A DNA stretch of 64,000 nt from CBDDKZ01 sp965230415 (GCA_965230415.1 CBDDKZ010000005.1:4898001-4962000); one strand, 5' to 3'. Counted from the stretch's first letter, positions 35,833-46,435 are shown. Program-made: numbers and translations. The notes: generated from the letters alone by a model not told the origin.

Positions 35833-36591
35833 TCAGAATTCCAAACCTACCGGACAATGGTCAGATCCCATAATTTCGTTATGAATCGTCGCAGATTTAA
35901 TCGTAGATTTTAAAATGTCACTGACAAGGAAATAATCAATGCGCCAGCCTACATTCTTAGCCCTGGCTCCTGCACGATAGCTCCACCAACTATATTTGAT
36001 CTCCTCCGGATGCTTATAACGAAACGTATCTACAAATCCTGTATTCATATATAAATTAAACCCATCGATTTCTGCTTGCATGTAGCCGGCAGACTTGTTG
36101 TAATTGGGTTTAGGACGAGCCAGATCTATTTCCTGATGTGCGACATTAAAATCGCCGCAAACCACAACCGGTTTATGTTCTTCCAATTTTTTCAGAAAAG
36201 AAACAAAAGCCTGATCCCAGGTGCCGCGATAAGGCAATCGCGCTAATTCGCTACCCGAATTGGGTACATAAACCGTAACTACATAATAATCATCAAATTC
36301 GCAAGCTACAACCCTACCCTCCTGGTCATGCTCTTCTATTCCGATCGTGTTTATAACATTTAAAGGTGTTGCTTTACTTAAAATCGCCGTTCCGGAATAC
36401 CCTTTTTTTACTGCTGAAGAACTATTAATAACATACCCATCTATTTCTGCCAATGCTTCCTTCACCTGATCGTCTTGCGCCTTTGTTTCTTGCAGGCAAA
36501 AAATATCTGCATCCAGCGCTTTAAAGGAACTAGCGAACTCCTTTTTTACTGCTGCTCTAATTCCGTTTACATTCCAGGAAATAAGTTTCAT
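35833..36591 (-). CDS. xthA: Exodeoxyribonuclease III (AP endonuclease)
   Basis: The protein is 252 residues from ATG 36591. It is a DNA repair enzyme that cuts at abasic sites and removes 3' blocks. The exonuclease-endonuclease-phosphatase fold shows MKLISWNVNGIR, LQETK with the metal-binding Glu, GDFNVAH, and the final SDHCPV catalytic Asp-His pair. ATG 36591 is chosen over 36636 because the family begins at K-x-I-S-W-N. It is divergent from the CHAT protein gene. Confidence 0.92.
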   Translation of the reverse strand: MKLISWNVNGIRAAVKKEFASSFKALDADIFCLQETKAQDDQVKEALAEIDGYVINSSSAVKKGYSGTAILSKATPLNVINTIGIEEHDQEGRVVACEFDDYYVVTVYVPNSGSELARLPYRGTWDQAFVSFLKKLEEHKPVVVCGDFNVAHQEIDLARPKPNYNKSAGYMQAEIDGFNLYMNTGFVDTFRYKHPEEIKYSWWSYRAGARAKNVGWRIDYFLVSDILKSTIKSATIHNEIMGSDHCPVGLEF

Positions 36592-36686
36592 ATATTCTTT
36601 TTTCTTTAAAATTAAAGCTCTTTTAAACCAATTCAAATAGTAATCGTTAAGATTGATAAACCCGAAATAAAGATTCTAATCGTCGT

Positions 36687-39600
36687 ATGCCTTATAGAGT
36701 ACTTTTAAGCATTTTATGCCTACTTTGTTTAACCTTTTCTCATGGCGCTCAGAACACTGCAAAAAAGATACGTAAGAACGAACAAAAGCTTCAGAATCAC
36801 CTCCTTGAAGGTGAGATACAGAAAGCACTACGACGCATACATGTGCTGGAAAAAGAATACCAGCGTCATTATCAAAAACGGAAAAAACTTGCCAAATTAA
36901 AACTATGGAAAGCTCAGGTTCTTGCGGCACAACTTCAAGAACCTATGGAAATAGAAAAAGTGCTCAAGCAAGCGCTAAAAGAAACCAATACGATTTATGG
37001 AGAAAAATCAAAGCAGGTATTCGAAGCTTATCTCATCGCATGTAAAGTGTCGATAAAGGAAAAAAACCTACTAAAAGCCAAACTTTACCTGGATAAATGC
37101 GAAGAGTTATCCAACTTTGTAAGTGTATCTTCCTCCAAAAAACTAGATCTTCAACTGATTCGCCTAACGCTTTGGGATCAAGAAGGCTTCTACACAGAAA
37201 GCCTGGCACGTATTAGTGCTACTGAAAAAAAGAAGAACCGATGGAGCCTCTCGCAATCGGCTTTATTGGTCAGCTATAAAATTAACGCCATGGTGAGTAG
37301 AGGTGATTATAAAAAGGCGCTGAAAATTATATCCTCTCAAATTAAATGGGCTAAATCGAAGGGACTTGGAGGGTCAACATTTATGGTTGACCTGCTCTAT
37401 TTAAGGGGCAAATGTCATCGCGAGCTCGATTTACCAGATGAAGCGATGATCGCTTTTGAAGCAGCGCATTCAATAGCGCTGAAAACAAATTATGGGTTCG
37501 GGTATATGCCCACAATAACCACACTGGATGAGCTTACTTCTAAATTGAGCAATATCTATATGCATTTAAGTTTTTTCAACAATGAATTGAAAATCAACAA
37601 ACGTTTTGCTAAAGCTGTTGAAAAGAACATTGGCGTGTCCAAAATTATGTTGCTTAACAATAAGCTTAACGAAATAAAGCTTTATATAAATAATGGTGAA
37701 TACCATGATGCCAAACTCGAATTTGAAAACCTTGCCGGGAAAATTAATAAAGAACATACTTCATTTATCATTCTTTCAAAATATCTTGAGATAAAATTCG
37801 ACATTTATGACTTTGAAGGTAATTATAAACAGGCCCAAAATACGGTAGAAGAAGTAATCGTGTTATACGATTCTATTTTTGAGTCTGACAGTCCCGTTTT
37901 ACATACCTGGAAACTTATAAAAGCGGAACTCCAATTTATGTTAACAGATGAGTTGGTTGACGCCTACAACACCTTCCATGAGAGCTTTACAAAACACCTG
38001 GACAAAGAGTTTTTACCTTCTCATGTATTTCACATCCATTATAGTAATATATTGATAGGATTTATGCTCGAATTGGGTCATTTGAAGGAAGCAGAAACGC
38101 TTTCAAGGAAAACGCTGAACCAAGTAACCTCTTATTATGAACCTGAAGACATTATAGTAGCCAGGCAATATAATACGCATGCAAGTTTGCAGTTCAGGCT
38201 AGGAAATATAGTTCAAACGCGCACAAATCTCGATAGAGCGACGAAGTACAATCAGCTGGGAGATTCTTTTAAAATATTGGTAAATGTAAATATTTTAGAA
38301 GGTGAGTATAAAGATGCACGTAAAAATCTCAATAGAGCACTGGAAATCCTTGAGATTGATGATCTTTCCAGCAGTGAGCATGTAAACTTTGCAACGCTTA
38401 GTATGCATTATGGCTATTATGATGAGGTCGAGTATGATCTTAATGAAGCTGTACGGGGTACTAAATCCCTTTTTGGAACAGAAAGCAGGTTCCTGATACC
38501 AATTTACAACAAATATATCGAGTTGTACCTCATGCAAGGTAATTTCAGGTTAGTGGATAAATATTGTAATTATTCACTCGAAATTAGTAAAAGAGTATAT
38601 GGGGAAAAATCGATCCAGTTTAGTGAAGCGCTCATATTACAGGGAAAATATTACACAGAAATTGGTAATTATGAAAAAGCAGTTTCGAACTACCTGCAAG
38701 CCCTAGAAATCCAAAATAAGGACTACCCATCTGAAAACATTCATATCGCGAATACGCTACAGTTATTAGCCCTGAGTGACTATAAATTGCATAAAAATAA
38801 ACAGACTGAATACCTGTTGAGGAAATCCAAAAAAATTGTCGCAATTAAAGCAGGAAAACAAAACAATTATTATGCCGATATTTTATACAATATGGCGGCA
38901 TTTTATATCGAAACAAATAAATTGGATAAAGCTCATAGCTACATCGACGAAGCGACCAAAATCTGGCAAAATTATGATCTTAAATTAAAAAAATCGGAAA
39001 AATATGCTAAACTGAAATCTTTGAGTGGCTTATTAAACTTCAGGCAGCGAAATTATAAAAGGGCTGAAAGAGACTACCTGGCCAGTGAGAAGTTTTATGT
39101 AAATACCTTCGGTGAAACACACCCTAAAAGTCTACATGTAAAAAGTCAGCTGGCAAAAATTTACTATTTACAGGGAGCTATTGACGAGTCGATAAACACA
39201 ATAAGGGAAACTACAAAGGAATACCTGAAATACATAAAAAACTTCAACTTCCTGAGTGAAAAGGAGCGAACAGCCTATTGGAATGTTATAAAAGATGATT
39301 TCGAGTTTTTTAAATCAGTTGCCTTCGACCACTATACAGACAAACCGGAACTTTGTGGTGATGTTTATAACGACTTATTGATTACAAAAGGACTTTTGCT
39401 CAACAGCGCCAAACAGCTAAGGCATGCTATTTCATCGTCCAGTGATCCGGTGATAAAAGAAGATTTTGAAAACTGGCAGGACAAACGTCAGGAATTGGTT
39501 AACCTGCAATTCAGCCAACGAAAAGATAACAAATCGGAACGGGAAAGACAGATTAAGGTGTTGACTAAAGAAGTAGAACAACTTGAGAAGAATTTAAACG

Positions 39601-40775
39601 CATTTGAAGGTTTTAATCAAAATAAAAACCGAAAAAGAAGCTGGCAGGATGTAAGAGATGCGCTAAAGCACAACGAATATGCCATTGAAATAACAAGATA
39701 CCGCTATTTCAACCACGATTTCTCTGATTCTGTGATCTATGCAGCACTCATTATTGATAGAAAGACTTTAAACCATCCACGTCTGGTACTATTTCCGGAT
39801 GGAAAAATGATGGAAACCAAGCACTATTCTTACTACAACAATACTGCGAAGAATAACATTGAAAATAAAAAGTCACACGATGTATTCTGGAAACCTATCG
39901 AAAATAAGCTTAAAAGAAATTGCAAGGTATACCTTTCCTCTGAAGGAATCTATACACAAATTAACCTCGAAATATTGCCCAAAAATGGTCAGTACGTATT
40001 TGATAAATTTACCATAATTCCCGTCACCAACACAGCCGATATCCTCATACGTAAAAAGCACAATAATACAGACAACTCTATTGCCGTTTTTGCCGACGTA
40101 TCTTTCTATGCAAGGTACAGCGTTGCTTCGCGACGAGATATTCAAAGTTTGGCAGGTACTATCAAGGAAGGGCGTTTCATCAAAAATATAGCTTCTAAAA
40201 AGGGGTGGAAAGCAGACTTGTTTACAAAATTGGAAGCGAGCGAAGAAAAGCTAAAATCACTGGAAAACCCAGGTATGTTGCATATTGCTTCACACGGATA
40301 CTTCAAAGAAACGAAAAAGAATCAGACCAAAAGCGAATTAGTCTATTCGGGAACCACATTAACAGAAGACCCTATGCTGAATTCGGGTATATTGTTAAAA
40401 GGTTCCGGTGATTATTTTGAAACCGGTAAATTCATTGGTGACGACGGCATTCTCACTGCCAAAGAAGCCTCAAACCTGCATCTTAAAAATACCTTTGTAG
40501 TTTTGAGCGCATGTGAAACCGGTAAAGGAAAAATAGAAATCGGGGAAGGTGTTTTAGGACTTCAACGCTCATTTATGGTTGCCGGCGCAAGAAAAATAAT
40601 CATGAGTCTATTTAGAGTATCTGACAAAATAACTACCGAATTTATGCAGCTATTTTATACACATTACCTGGGTGGTAAATCCGATCGTGAGTCTTTTAAC
40701 CTCGCGAAAATGGAAATCAGAAAAAAATTTAAGTCCCCAATTTATTGGGGAGCTTTTGTAATGATTGGTAATTAG
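36687..40775 (+). CDS. Exported TPR-CHAT (caspase-like) protein
   Basis: The protein has 1362 residues with a signal peptide ending near SHG (residue 20). From about 30 to 850 it is almost entirely tetratricopeptide-like helix pairs, with clear repeats such as NYEKAVSNYLQALEIQ. A coiled region (about 930-985) leads to a C-terminal CHAT domain (about 1000-1362). The catalytic pair is His1203 in IASHGY and Cys1276 in LSACETG. CHAT domains are caspase-clan cysteine peptidases. The long TPR array probably senses or holds partner proteins, and the signal peptide puts it in the periplasm. No gasdermin-like or obvious partner gene is adjacent. Confidence 0.85.
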   Translation: MPYRVLLSILCLLCLTFSHGAQNTAKKIRKNEQKLQNHLLEGEIQKALRRIHVLEKEYQRHYQKRKKLAKLKLWKAQVLAAQLQEPMEIEKVLKQALKETNTIYGEKSKQVFEAYLIACKVSIKEKNLLKAKLYLDKCEELSNFVSVSSSKKLDLQLIRLTLWDQEGFYTESLARISATEKKKNRWSLSQSALLVSYKINAMVSRGDYKKALKIISSQIKWAKSKGLGGSTFMVDLLYLRGKCHRELDLPDEAMIAFEAAHSIALKTNYGFGYMPTITTLDELTSKLSNIYMHLSFFNNELKINKRFAKAVEKNIGVSKIMLLNNKLNEIKLYINNGEYHDAKLEFENLAGKINKEHTSFIILSKYLEIKFDIYDFEGNYKQAQNTVEEVIVLYDSIFESDSPVLHTWKLIKAELQFMLTDELVDAYNTFHESFTKHLDKEFLPSHVFHIHYSNILIGFMLELGHLKEAETLSRKTLNQVTSYYEPEDIIVARQYNTHASLQFRLGNIVQTRTNLDRATKYNQLGDSFKILVNVNILEGEYKDARKNLNRALEILEIDDLSSSEHVNFATLSMHYGYYDEVEYDLNEAVRGTKSLFGTESRFLIPIYNKYIELYLMQGNFRLVDKYCNYSLEISKRVYGEKSIQFSEALILQGKYYTEIGNYEKAVSNYLQALEIQNKDYPSENIHIANTLQLLALSDYKLHKNKQTEYLLRKSKKIVAIKAGKQNNYYADILYNMAAFYIETNKLDKAHSYIDEATKIWQNYDLKLKKSEKYAKLKSLSGLLNFRQRNYKRAERDYLASEKFYVNTFGETHPKSLHVKSQLAKIYYLQGAIDESINTIRETTKEYLKYIKNFNFLSEKERTAYWNVIKDDFEFFKSVAFDHYTDKPELCGDVYNDLLITKGLLLNSAKQLRHAISSSSDPVIKEDFENWQDKRQELVNLQFSQRKDNKSERERQIKVLTKEVEQLEKNLNAFEGFNQNKNRKRSWQDVRDALKHNEYAIEITRYRYFNHDFSDSVIYAALIIDRKTLNHPRLVLFPDGKMMETKHYSYYNNTAKNNIENKKSHDVFWKPIENKLKRNCKVYLSSEGIYTQINLEILPKNGQYVFDKFTIIPVTNTADILIRKKHNNTDNSIAVFADVSFYARYSVASRRDIQSLAGTIKEGRFIKNIASKKGWKADLFTKLEASEEKLKSLENPGMLHIASHGYFKETKKNQTKSELVYSGTTLTEDPMLNSGILLKGSGDYFETGKFIGDDGILTAKEASNLHLKNTFVVLSACETGKGKIEIGEGVLGLQRSFMVAGARKIIMSLFRVSDKITTEFMQLFYTHYLGGKSDRESFNLAKMEIRKKFKSPIYWGAFVMIGN

Positions 40776-41377
40776 TTTCCCAGACTTACTATAAATACTT
40801 GTATTACTCCTATAAAAAAACCAATAACAGCACCTACAATTTCAATAAATTTAAACTCCTTTTTCATGATGGCAAATAGAATGCCTTCTAATTTTTCTAT
40901 GGAAAAATTGACAACTTTCTCTTCTACCATGCCTTTTATATCCAAATCTTCGCCAATTTTCTGAGTATATTTTTCGATAACTTCGGGCATTATCGTTTCA
41001 ATTTCCCCCATTAACGTTGATTTTATTTTTTCTTTGAGCTGATCGCTCATAATCATCTGTAGCATGGGCATACTTTCCACGAGTTTTACATCCAGAAAAT
41101 GATCAATTTTTTCTTCTACGATTGATAAAACTTCATCCTGGTTGTTGCCGCTCGTGAGTTTGCTTGTCAGGTCATCAACAGAAACCAACTCCTCTCCCAC
41201 TAAGGTGCCTATTTTCTCCGCTAATTGTTTCTGACGTTTCGGAAATATGCCGTGAAGCGTCAGGAATAGTATTTTAATAGGCTTTCTTGGGTGAAAAAGC
41301 ATTTTTATTGCCAGGTAATTTGTTCCCCACCCTATCAACGCTGCTACCAAAGGCAACAAAATATAGTGATAATTCAT
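40772..41377 (-). CDS. DUF445 family membrane protein
   Basis: The protein is 201 residues from ATG 41377. One N-terminal membrane helix with the family signature GWGTNYLAIKMLFHP is followed by a long helical soluble part and a C-terminal hydrophobic helix (VIGFFIGVIQVFIVS). Members are membrane proteins of unknown function found in many bacteria. It is convergent with the CHAT gene, sharing four bases. ATG 41377 is preferred to 41422 because it starts right before the first helix. Confidence 0.85.
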   Translation of the reverse strand: MNYHYILLPLVAALIGWGTNYLAIKMLFHPRKPIKILFLTLHGIFPKRQKQLAEKIGTLVGEELVSVDDLTSKLTSGNNQDEVLSIVEEKIDHFLDVKLVESMPMLQMIMSDQLKEKIKSTLMGEIETIMPEVIEKYTQKIGEDLDIKGMVEEKVVNFSIEKLEGILFAIMKKEFKFIEIVGAVIGFFIGVIQVFIVSLGN

Positions 41378-41519
41378 GTTGTTTTTTGAACAAAGATATA
41401 ACAAAACGAGTACTAAGAACAAATGTATTTATAAAGACATATGGTATTTATAGCTTAAAAATCGTTTTTTTACTCCTTCAAATCTTTTTAGCTTAATTAT
41501 CATCACGAAAGCCATAACT

Positions 41520-42029
41520 ATGAACACATACCTTGGTTCCTCTCTATTTGCATGTGCAGCTTTGTTGTTATCAAGTGTCTGTCTGCTATCACCAATGGAA
41601 AAAGTGCAATTAAAGGACCCTCAGCAGCATTTTGTAAAAGTTAATAAAAGCGATGCGGAATGGAAGTCACAGCTAAACAAAGAGCAGTACTTCGTTACCA
41701 GACAAAAAGGTACCGAACGTGCATTTACAGGAAAATACTGGGATCATCACGACGTGGGAGTCTACCAATGTGTTTGTTGCAACCTGGAATTATTTCATTC
41801 CGGTACCAAATTTAATTCAGGCACCGGATGGCCTAGTTTTTACGCACCGATAAATGAAAATTATGTAAGCAAAATTAGCGATAGAAGTCATGGTATGAGA
41901 CGTACGGAAGTAGTCTGTGCTCGTTGTGATGCCCATTTGGGCCATGTTTTTAGAGACGGTCCCAAACCCACAGGATTGCGCTATTGTATAAATTCAGTTT
42001 CATTAAAATTTAAAAAGGACAAAAATTAA
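41520..42029 (+). CDS. msrB: Methionine-R-sulfoxide reductase MsrB, exported form
   Basis: The enzyme reduces methionine-R-sulfoxide in oxidised proteins. The protein has 169 residues, including an N-terminal hydrophobic segment (5-25) that is a signal peptide or membrane anchor, so it repairs envelope proteins. Zinc ligands are present as Cys84, Cys87, Cys133 and Cys136. The catalytic Cys156 is in RYCINS, and FNSGTGWPSF is the substrate-binding stretch. It is a single gene before the SLC12-type transporter. Confidence 0.92.
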   Translation: MNTYLGSSLFACAALLLSSVCLLSPMEKVQLKDPQQHFVKVNKSDAEWKSQLNKEQYFVTRQKGTERAFTGKYWDHHDVGVYQCVCCNLELFHSGTKFNSGTGWPSFYAPINENYVSKISDRSHGMRRTEVVCARCDAHLGHVFRDGPKPTGLRYCINSVSLKFKKDKN

Positions 42030-42107
42030 CGGGATATTGTAGTAACTTTTTTCTACTTTAATAGGTAATACAAAGCGTAATTTAGTTATTTACCCTTAAA
42101 TAAATTT

Positions 42108-44336
42108 ATGTCTGGTAACAATCAAAAGAACAAACTGGGCCCCAGTGCTGTTTTTTTTACGGCGATTTCAACCATTTTAGGAGCAATTATGTTCTTACGT
42201 TTTGGTTTTGCAGTGGGTCAGGTAGGCTTTTTAAACTCTATTTGGATTGTTGTACTAGGTCACGCAGTTACTATTCCAACCGCTATGGCTATTGCTGAGA
42301 TAGCTACAAATCAAAAAGTTGAAGGTGGTGGTGAATACTACATTATATCCAGGTCGTTTGGATTAAATATAGGTGGTGCCATAGGCATTGCATTATTTCT
42401 TTCCCAGGCTATAAGTGTTGCCTTCTATATTATTGCATTTGCTCAGGCGTTTGACCCCATATTTGAATGGATTTTATTGAAGTATGATATTATTCCTACA
42501 TTCAAAACCCAAACGGTTACGATTCCTACAATGCTCTTCCTGGTATTCGTAATACTTAAAAAGGGTGCCGGCATTGGCATGAAAATACTCTATTTTGTTG
42601 TCGCAATTTTAGGTGTTTCTTTGCTGCTGTTTTTTATAGGAAATACAGCCTACTCTGCTAATCTGCAAGAGTTTCCCGTCTCAGAAGGACTGGGTGATTT
42701 TGGTTTCTTTCATGTATTTGCAATTTGTTTTCCGGGTTTTACCGGAATGACAGCAGGTGTGGGTTTGTCTGGCGACTTAAAAAACCCGAGTAAAGCTATT
42801 CCTTTAGGTACTATGGCAGCGACTGTTGTCGGAATGGTAATTTATATAGCGATTGTTTATAAACTGGCTGTCTCCGCCAGTCCACATGACCTGGCCACAG
42901 ATCAACTGATCATGTCTAAAATAGCTGTTGCCGGATATATCATTATTCCATTTGGTTTGGCTGCCGCTACAATAAGCTCTGCCATAGGATCAATTATTGT
43001 AGCTCCAAGAACCATACAGGCGCTGGGCGTTGATAACATATTACCATTTAAGGCGGCAAACCGTTTTGTTTCTAAAAATAAGGCCGGCACAAGTGAACCC
43101 GTAAATGCAACCATTCTGACGGCAATAATAGCGCTGGGCATCGTATTAATCAACAATGTGGACTTAGTCGCAGAGATTATCTCCATATTCTTCATGGTGA
43201 CATACGGGGTACTTTGCCTCATCTCCTTTCTGGAACATTTTGCCGCAGACCCTGCATACCGCCCCTCTTTCAAATCAAAATGGTACTTGTCTCTCGGTGG
43301 TGCCATTTTGTGTTTCGTTTTCATGTTTCAAATGAACTTTGGATATGCCATGCTGGGTATTAGCTGCATGGTAGGTATATTCTTTTTAGTATCACTAAGA
43401 AACCAAAACTCACAAGGTATAGCACGCATATTTCAGGGCGTGATTTCTCAGTTGAGTCGTCGTTTGCAGGTATTTCTACAAAAAGTTGAAAAAGATCAGT
43501 CGAGTGACAACTGGAGACCTTCCGTTATTTGCCTGTCCAGTGATTCTTTTGAACGATTTGCAGCATTAGAATTATTGCGCTGGATTTCCTATAAATACGG
43601 TTTCGGTACTTATATTCACCGCATCAACGGCTATCTTTCCAAAGATACGCACCAGCAATCAAAAGAGGCTTTGGACCGACTCATTAAAATTGCAGATAAA
43701 ACAAAAAGTAACATATACCTCGACACACTGGTAAGTCCCTCTTTTACGGCTGCTGTAGCTCAGGTAATACAGTTACCTGGTATCTCAGGAAAAGAAAATA
43801 ATATGATCCTGTTTGAGTTCGAAAAAGACTCCCCGGAAGGTTTGGAAAGCATTGTAGAAAATTTTGCACTGATCAAAGCCGGTGATTTTGACCTGGGGCT
43901 GCTAGCCAGCTCCGTAAGAGCCTTTGGATTTAAAAGAAGCATACATATCTGGATTACTTCTGCAGATTATGCGAACGCCAACTTAATGATATTGATGGGA
44001 TATATCATTTTAGGACACCCGGAATGGCGTAAAGGCAGTATTAAAATATTCGCTTTATACCCTGAACAGGAATTGGCCGAACAAAAGGCTAAACTTTCGG
44101 AGTTGATACATAGTGGCCGCTTGCCCATATCTTCAAATAATATAGAATTGGTGTCAAAGGACGATGAGATAGACACCAAACAAATAATAAATAACAGATC
44201 TAAGGATGCAGATTTGACCATCGTTGGTTTTAGTCAGGAACTGGCCATACATCAACACGATCAGACATTCAAAGGCTATGACCATTTAGGAGATATTCTA
44301 TTTTTAAATACCTCGCAGCGCGTAGAAATCAAATAA
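42108..44336 (+). CDS. SLC12-like cation-chloride cotransporter / APC-family permease
   Basis: The protein has 742 residues. An N-terminal membrane domain of about 11-12 helices (residues 15-425) begins LGPSAVFFTAISTILGAIMFLRFGFAVG, a hallmark of cation-chloride cotransporters: in short form GAIMFLR-x-G. The FPGFTGMTAGVGLSGDL segment fits the same family. A cytoplasmic C-terminal domain (about 450-742) has an alternating alpha/beta, UspA-like pattern. It should carry chloride with Na+ or K+, or amino acids; the ion set cannot be read from sequence alone. It is a single gene between msrB and the GMC oxidoreductase. Confidence 0.82.
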   Translation: MSGNNQKNKLGPSAVFFTAISTILGAIMFLRFGFAVGQVGFLNSIWIVVLGHAVTIPTAMAIAEIATNQKVEGGGEYYIISRSFGLNIGGAIGIALFLSQAISVAFYIIAFAQAFDPIFEWILLKYDIIPTFKTQTVTIPTMLFLVFVILKKGAGIGMKILYFVVAILGVSLLLFFIGNTAYSANLQEFPVSEGLGDFGFFHVFAICFPGFTGMTAGVGLSGDLKNPSKAIPLGTMAATVVGMVIYIAIVYKLAVSASPHDLATDQLIMSKIAVAGYIIIPFGLAAATISSAIGSIIVAPRTIQALGVDNILPFKAANRFVSKNKAGTSEPVNATILTAIIALGIVLINNVDLVAEIISIFFMVTYGVLCLISFLEHFAADPAYRPSFKSKWYLSLGGAILCFVFMFQMNFGYAMLGISCMVGIFFLVSLRNQNSQGIARIFQGVISQLSRRLQVFLQKVEKDQSSDNWRPSVICLSSDSFERFAALELLRWISYKYGFGTYIHRINGYLSKDTHQQSKEALDRLIKIADKTKSNIYLDTLVSPSFTAAVAQVIQLPGISGKENNMILFEFEKDSPEGLESIVENFALIKAGDFDLGLLASSVRAFGFKRSIHIWITSADYANANLMILMGYIILGHPEWRKGSIKIFALYPEQELAEQKAKLSELIHSGRLPISSNNIELVSKDDEIDTKQIINNRSKDADLTIVGFSQELAIHQHDQTFKGYDHLGDILFLNTSQRVEIK

Positions 44337-44433
44337 TAACTAAAGCTATTAATTTTTAATCGATTCGGATTCTTTTAGCCGCAGGCTTCCATCCCATCAC
44401 CTTCTACAATTCTATTTCGCAATTTGAAACTTA

Positions 44434-46107
44434 TCAGTTTGATTGCAGTCGTTGAGACAACCTAAGGGCAAGACCCACTAATGTTCTAACCGGATTCGCT
44501 GCCGTACTAATTGGCATTACAGACATATCGCAAACATATAATCCTTTGGTGCCCCTAACTTTGAGGTTTTCATCAACAATGGAGGCAAAATTAAAATCTG
44601 ATGTGCGATTGGGTTTCCATGGCATACGTAATGTCCCACAAGCGTGATGCACGGTTCCCCAACCAAAAGGCCACTGCTTACCATGACCACCGTACTCCGG
44701 CGTTTGCCATTCAACACCGTTGAAAGCATCGAAAACCCTGTTTCTTGTTCCGTTTAATAAATTGAAAAAGTCGTGCTCACTTTTATGCCAACCTGCTACA
44801 GCCGGAAATCTATTAGTCAGTAAATCACCCAGGTTAGAGAACCTCTTAAACCTTATTTCAGGCTTATACTGATCGTGTGCGTGTGAATAAATACCATTTT
44901 CATCATCCAGGCAATTCGCAAAACTAAATTTAATATCAACATTTGATTTTGCAGACAGCGATGTCGTTGACTCTGTTGGGTCATTGTTTCTTAGATGCCA
45001 ATACTCATGGTTTATATTCATTTCAATATTAAATGGAAATTTGATATGGCCATTATTGTCCTTTTCTCCTCTGGAATAAAATATAATTTTGGCATGGTCA
45101 TTTTTATCAATAGAGATATTGTCAGTTCCTAAAGAGCTGACCAAAGCCCGTGATTCGGCACTTACCGGGTGGTCTGTTAAACCAAAGCCTATTTGCTTTT
45201 TGATTTCCTGATCTTGTTTTTGATACGCCGAAGACCTGTTGATGAGCTTAGGGCTTTCTGTAGATCCTCCGCAAATAATAACGTGTGGTGAATAAAAAGT
45301 ACTTTGATCACCTGTGATCGTATCGGTAATTAGCACAGCATTCCAATCATGCTCGATATCATTGACAGATTCAACGAACGCATTTAATTTCACAAAGAGA
45401 CCAGGCCCATTTTGAGGTTTTCCCGGTGTAAGTCCTAATTGGTTGATTAATAATTCAGCGGTATTAAAAACGCCGGTAGGTTCCGTATAAAATTGATTTT
45501 TGGGAATGCCGTCGGCATTCAAATAAGGTTGATGCAGCGCACGGGGTGTTTGTATTATTTCAAAGTCATCGTTAAGCGAAGTACTTCTAAAAAAATTTAC
45601 AATCTCCATAGCCTTATCTCCCATTGAAACGGATTCATTCATTCGCTCGCCAGCCATGTCCAAATAAGTATTTTGAAGGTCATTTCTAACACTTTCGGAA
45701 AAAAAGTCAAGTTCCCAATCCTGTACTTGGGGGATTAGGCCCGACCAAAAAATGCTTCTGCCGCCAAAAGCCATTTGAGGTTCTCCACCAATCTTAAATC
45801 CACTGTGATCACCTTGCTGCCAAAAATTGACAGCACCAAAGTGCCTGGCAACGTCTGAATTGGGGAAACGGCACATGTTATAAACATGAGTAGGGTATAA
45901 AAATGATCCGACGTCTAACAGTAAAATACGCTTATGCCCCCCGAGCTTATCTGCCAGGTCATCGGCTAATACACCTCCTCCCATACCTGATCCGATTATG
46001 ATGTAATCAAAATCTTTGTTCGTTCCGTCATAATCTCTGATTAAGCGTGTATGCGCATGGCTGTTTTCTTTTACAAGATTAGGATAATTATAATGATTGA
46101 AAGGCAT
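44434..46107 (-). CDS. GMC family FAD-dependent oxidoreductase
   Basis: The protein has 557 residues. The FAD dinucleotide-binding loop is IIGSGMGGGVLADDLA near residue 40. GGRSIFWSGL is the GMC signature, and the C-terminal active-site region WGTVHHACGTLRM with its His, followed by DMSVMP and NPVRTLVGLA, is typical. GMC enzymes oxidise alcohols, sugars or sterols, passing electrons to oxygen or a carrier. No signal peptide is seen and no gluconate dehydrogenase subunit 3 gene is adjacent, so partner and substrate are unknown. It is a lone minus-strand gene. Confidence 0.85.
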   Translation of the reverse strand: MPFNHYNYPNLVKENSHAHTRLIRDYDGTNKDFDYIIIGSGMGGGVLADDLADKLGGHKRILLLDVGSFLYPTHVYNMCRFPNSDVARHFGAVNFWQQGDHSGFKIGGEPQMAFGGRSIFWSGLIPQVQDWELDFFSESVRNDLQNTYLDMAGERMNESVSMGDKAMEIVNFFRSTSLNDDFEIIQTPRALHQPYLNADGIPKNQFYTEPTGVFNTAELLINQLGLTPGKPQNGPGLFVKLNAFVESVNDIEHDWNAVLITDTITGDQSTFYSPHVIICGGSTESPKLINRSSAYQKQDQEIKKQIGFGLTDHPVSAESRALVSSLGTDNISIDKNDHAKIIFYSRGEKDNNGHIKFPFNIEMNINHEYWHLRNNDPTESTTSLSAKSNVDIKFSFANCLDDENGIYSHAHDQYKPEIRFKRFSNLGDLLTNRFPAVAGWHKSEHDFFNLLNGTRNRVFDAFNGVEWQTPEYGGHGKQWPFGWGTVHHACGTLRMPWKPNRTSDFNFASIVDENLKVRGTKGLYVCDMSVMPISTAANPVRTLVGLALRLSQRLQSN

Positions 46108-46435
46108 AACAATAAGGTCAAATAGTTAAAAAGGTAATCTTCAAATTATTTACGCACAACTGCTAAAAGTGAAGGCTATAAATTATCTTTTGCCAAGGTA
46201 TTAAAAAGTTTAGACATTCAGTATTCAAATTGAATAAAGTCTACGAATATAAACAACTATTTATATGCCTCTCGACCCCTGGTCTGTACGCACTTGCCAA
46301 GGAAATCATGGCTTATGCTGCCCGATCAATACATCAAGTAAAAATAGATAAGCCCATTTTCAATGCTGCACTAAAAATAAAAGGCTGTCCAACGGGCATC
46401 GGACAACCTTAATTATTCAAATTAACAAAAATTTA
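46108..46435. other. Intergenic stretch with promoter side of GMC gene and a terminator
   Basis: The region holds the upstream side of the GMC gene and, at 46372-46410, the terminator of the protease gene. A 60-codon frame on the plus strand (46230-46412) ends inside that terminator and has no good start or promoter. I see no supported gene here. Confidence 0.5.
46372..46410 (-). terminator. Rho-independent terminator after T9SS protease gene
   Basis: On the minus strand AAGGTTGTCC pairs with GGACAGCCTT (one T-G pair) around a ten-base loop, followed by TTATTTTTAG. It lies 25 bases after the protease stop codon. Confidence 0.85.

Noticed and set aside
46230..46412. A 60-codon open frame on the plus strand in the gap before the T9SS protease gene
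   Set aside because: It starts with TTG, has no promoter or ribosome site that I can see, shows no protein-like pattern, and its end is the terminator of the protease gene.
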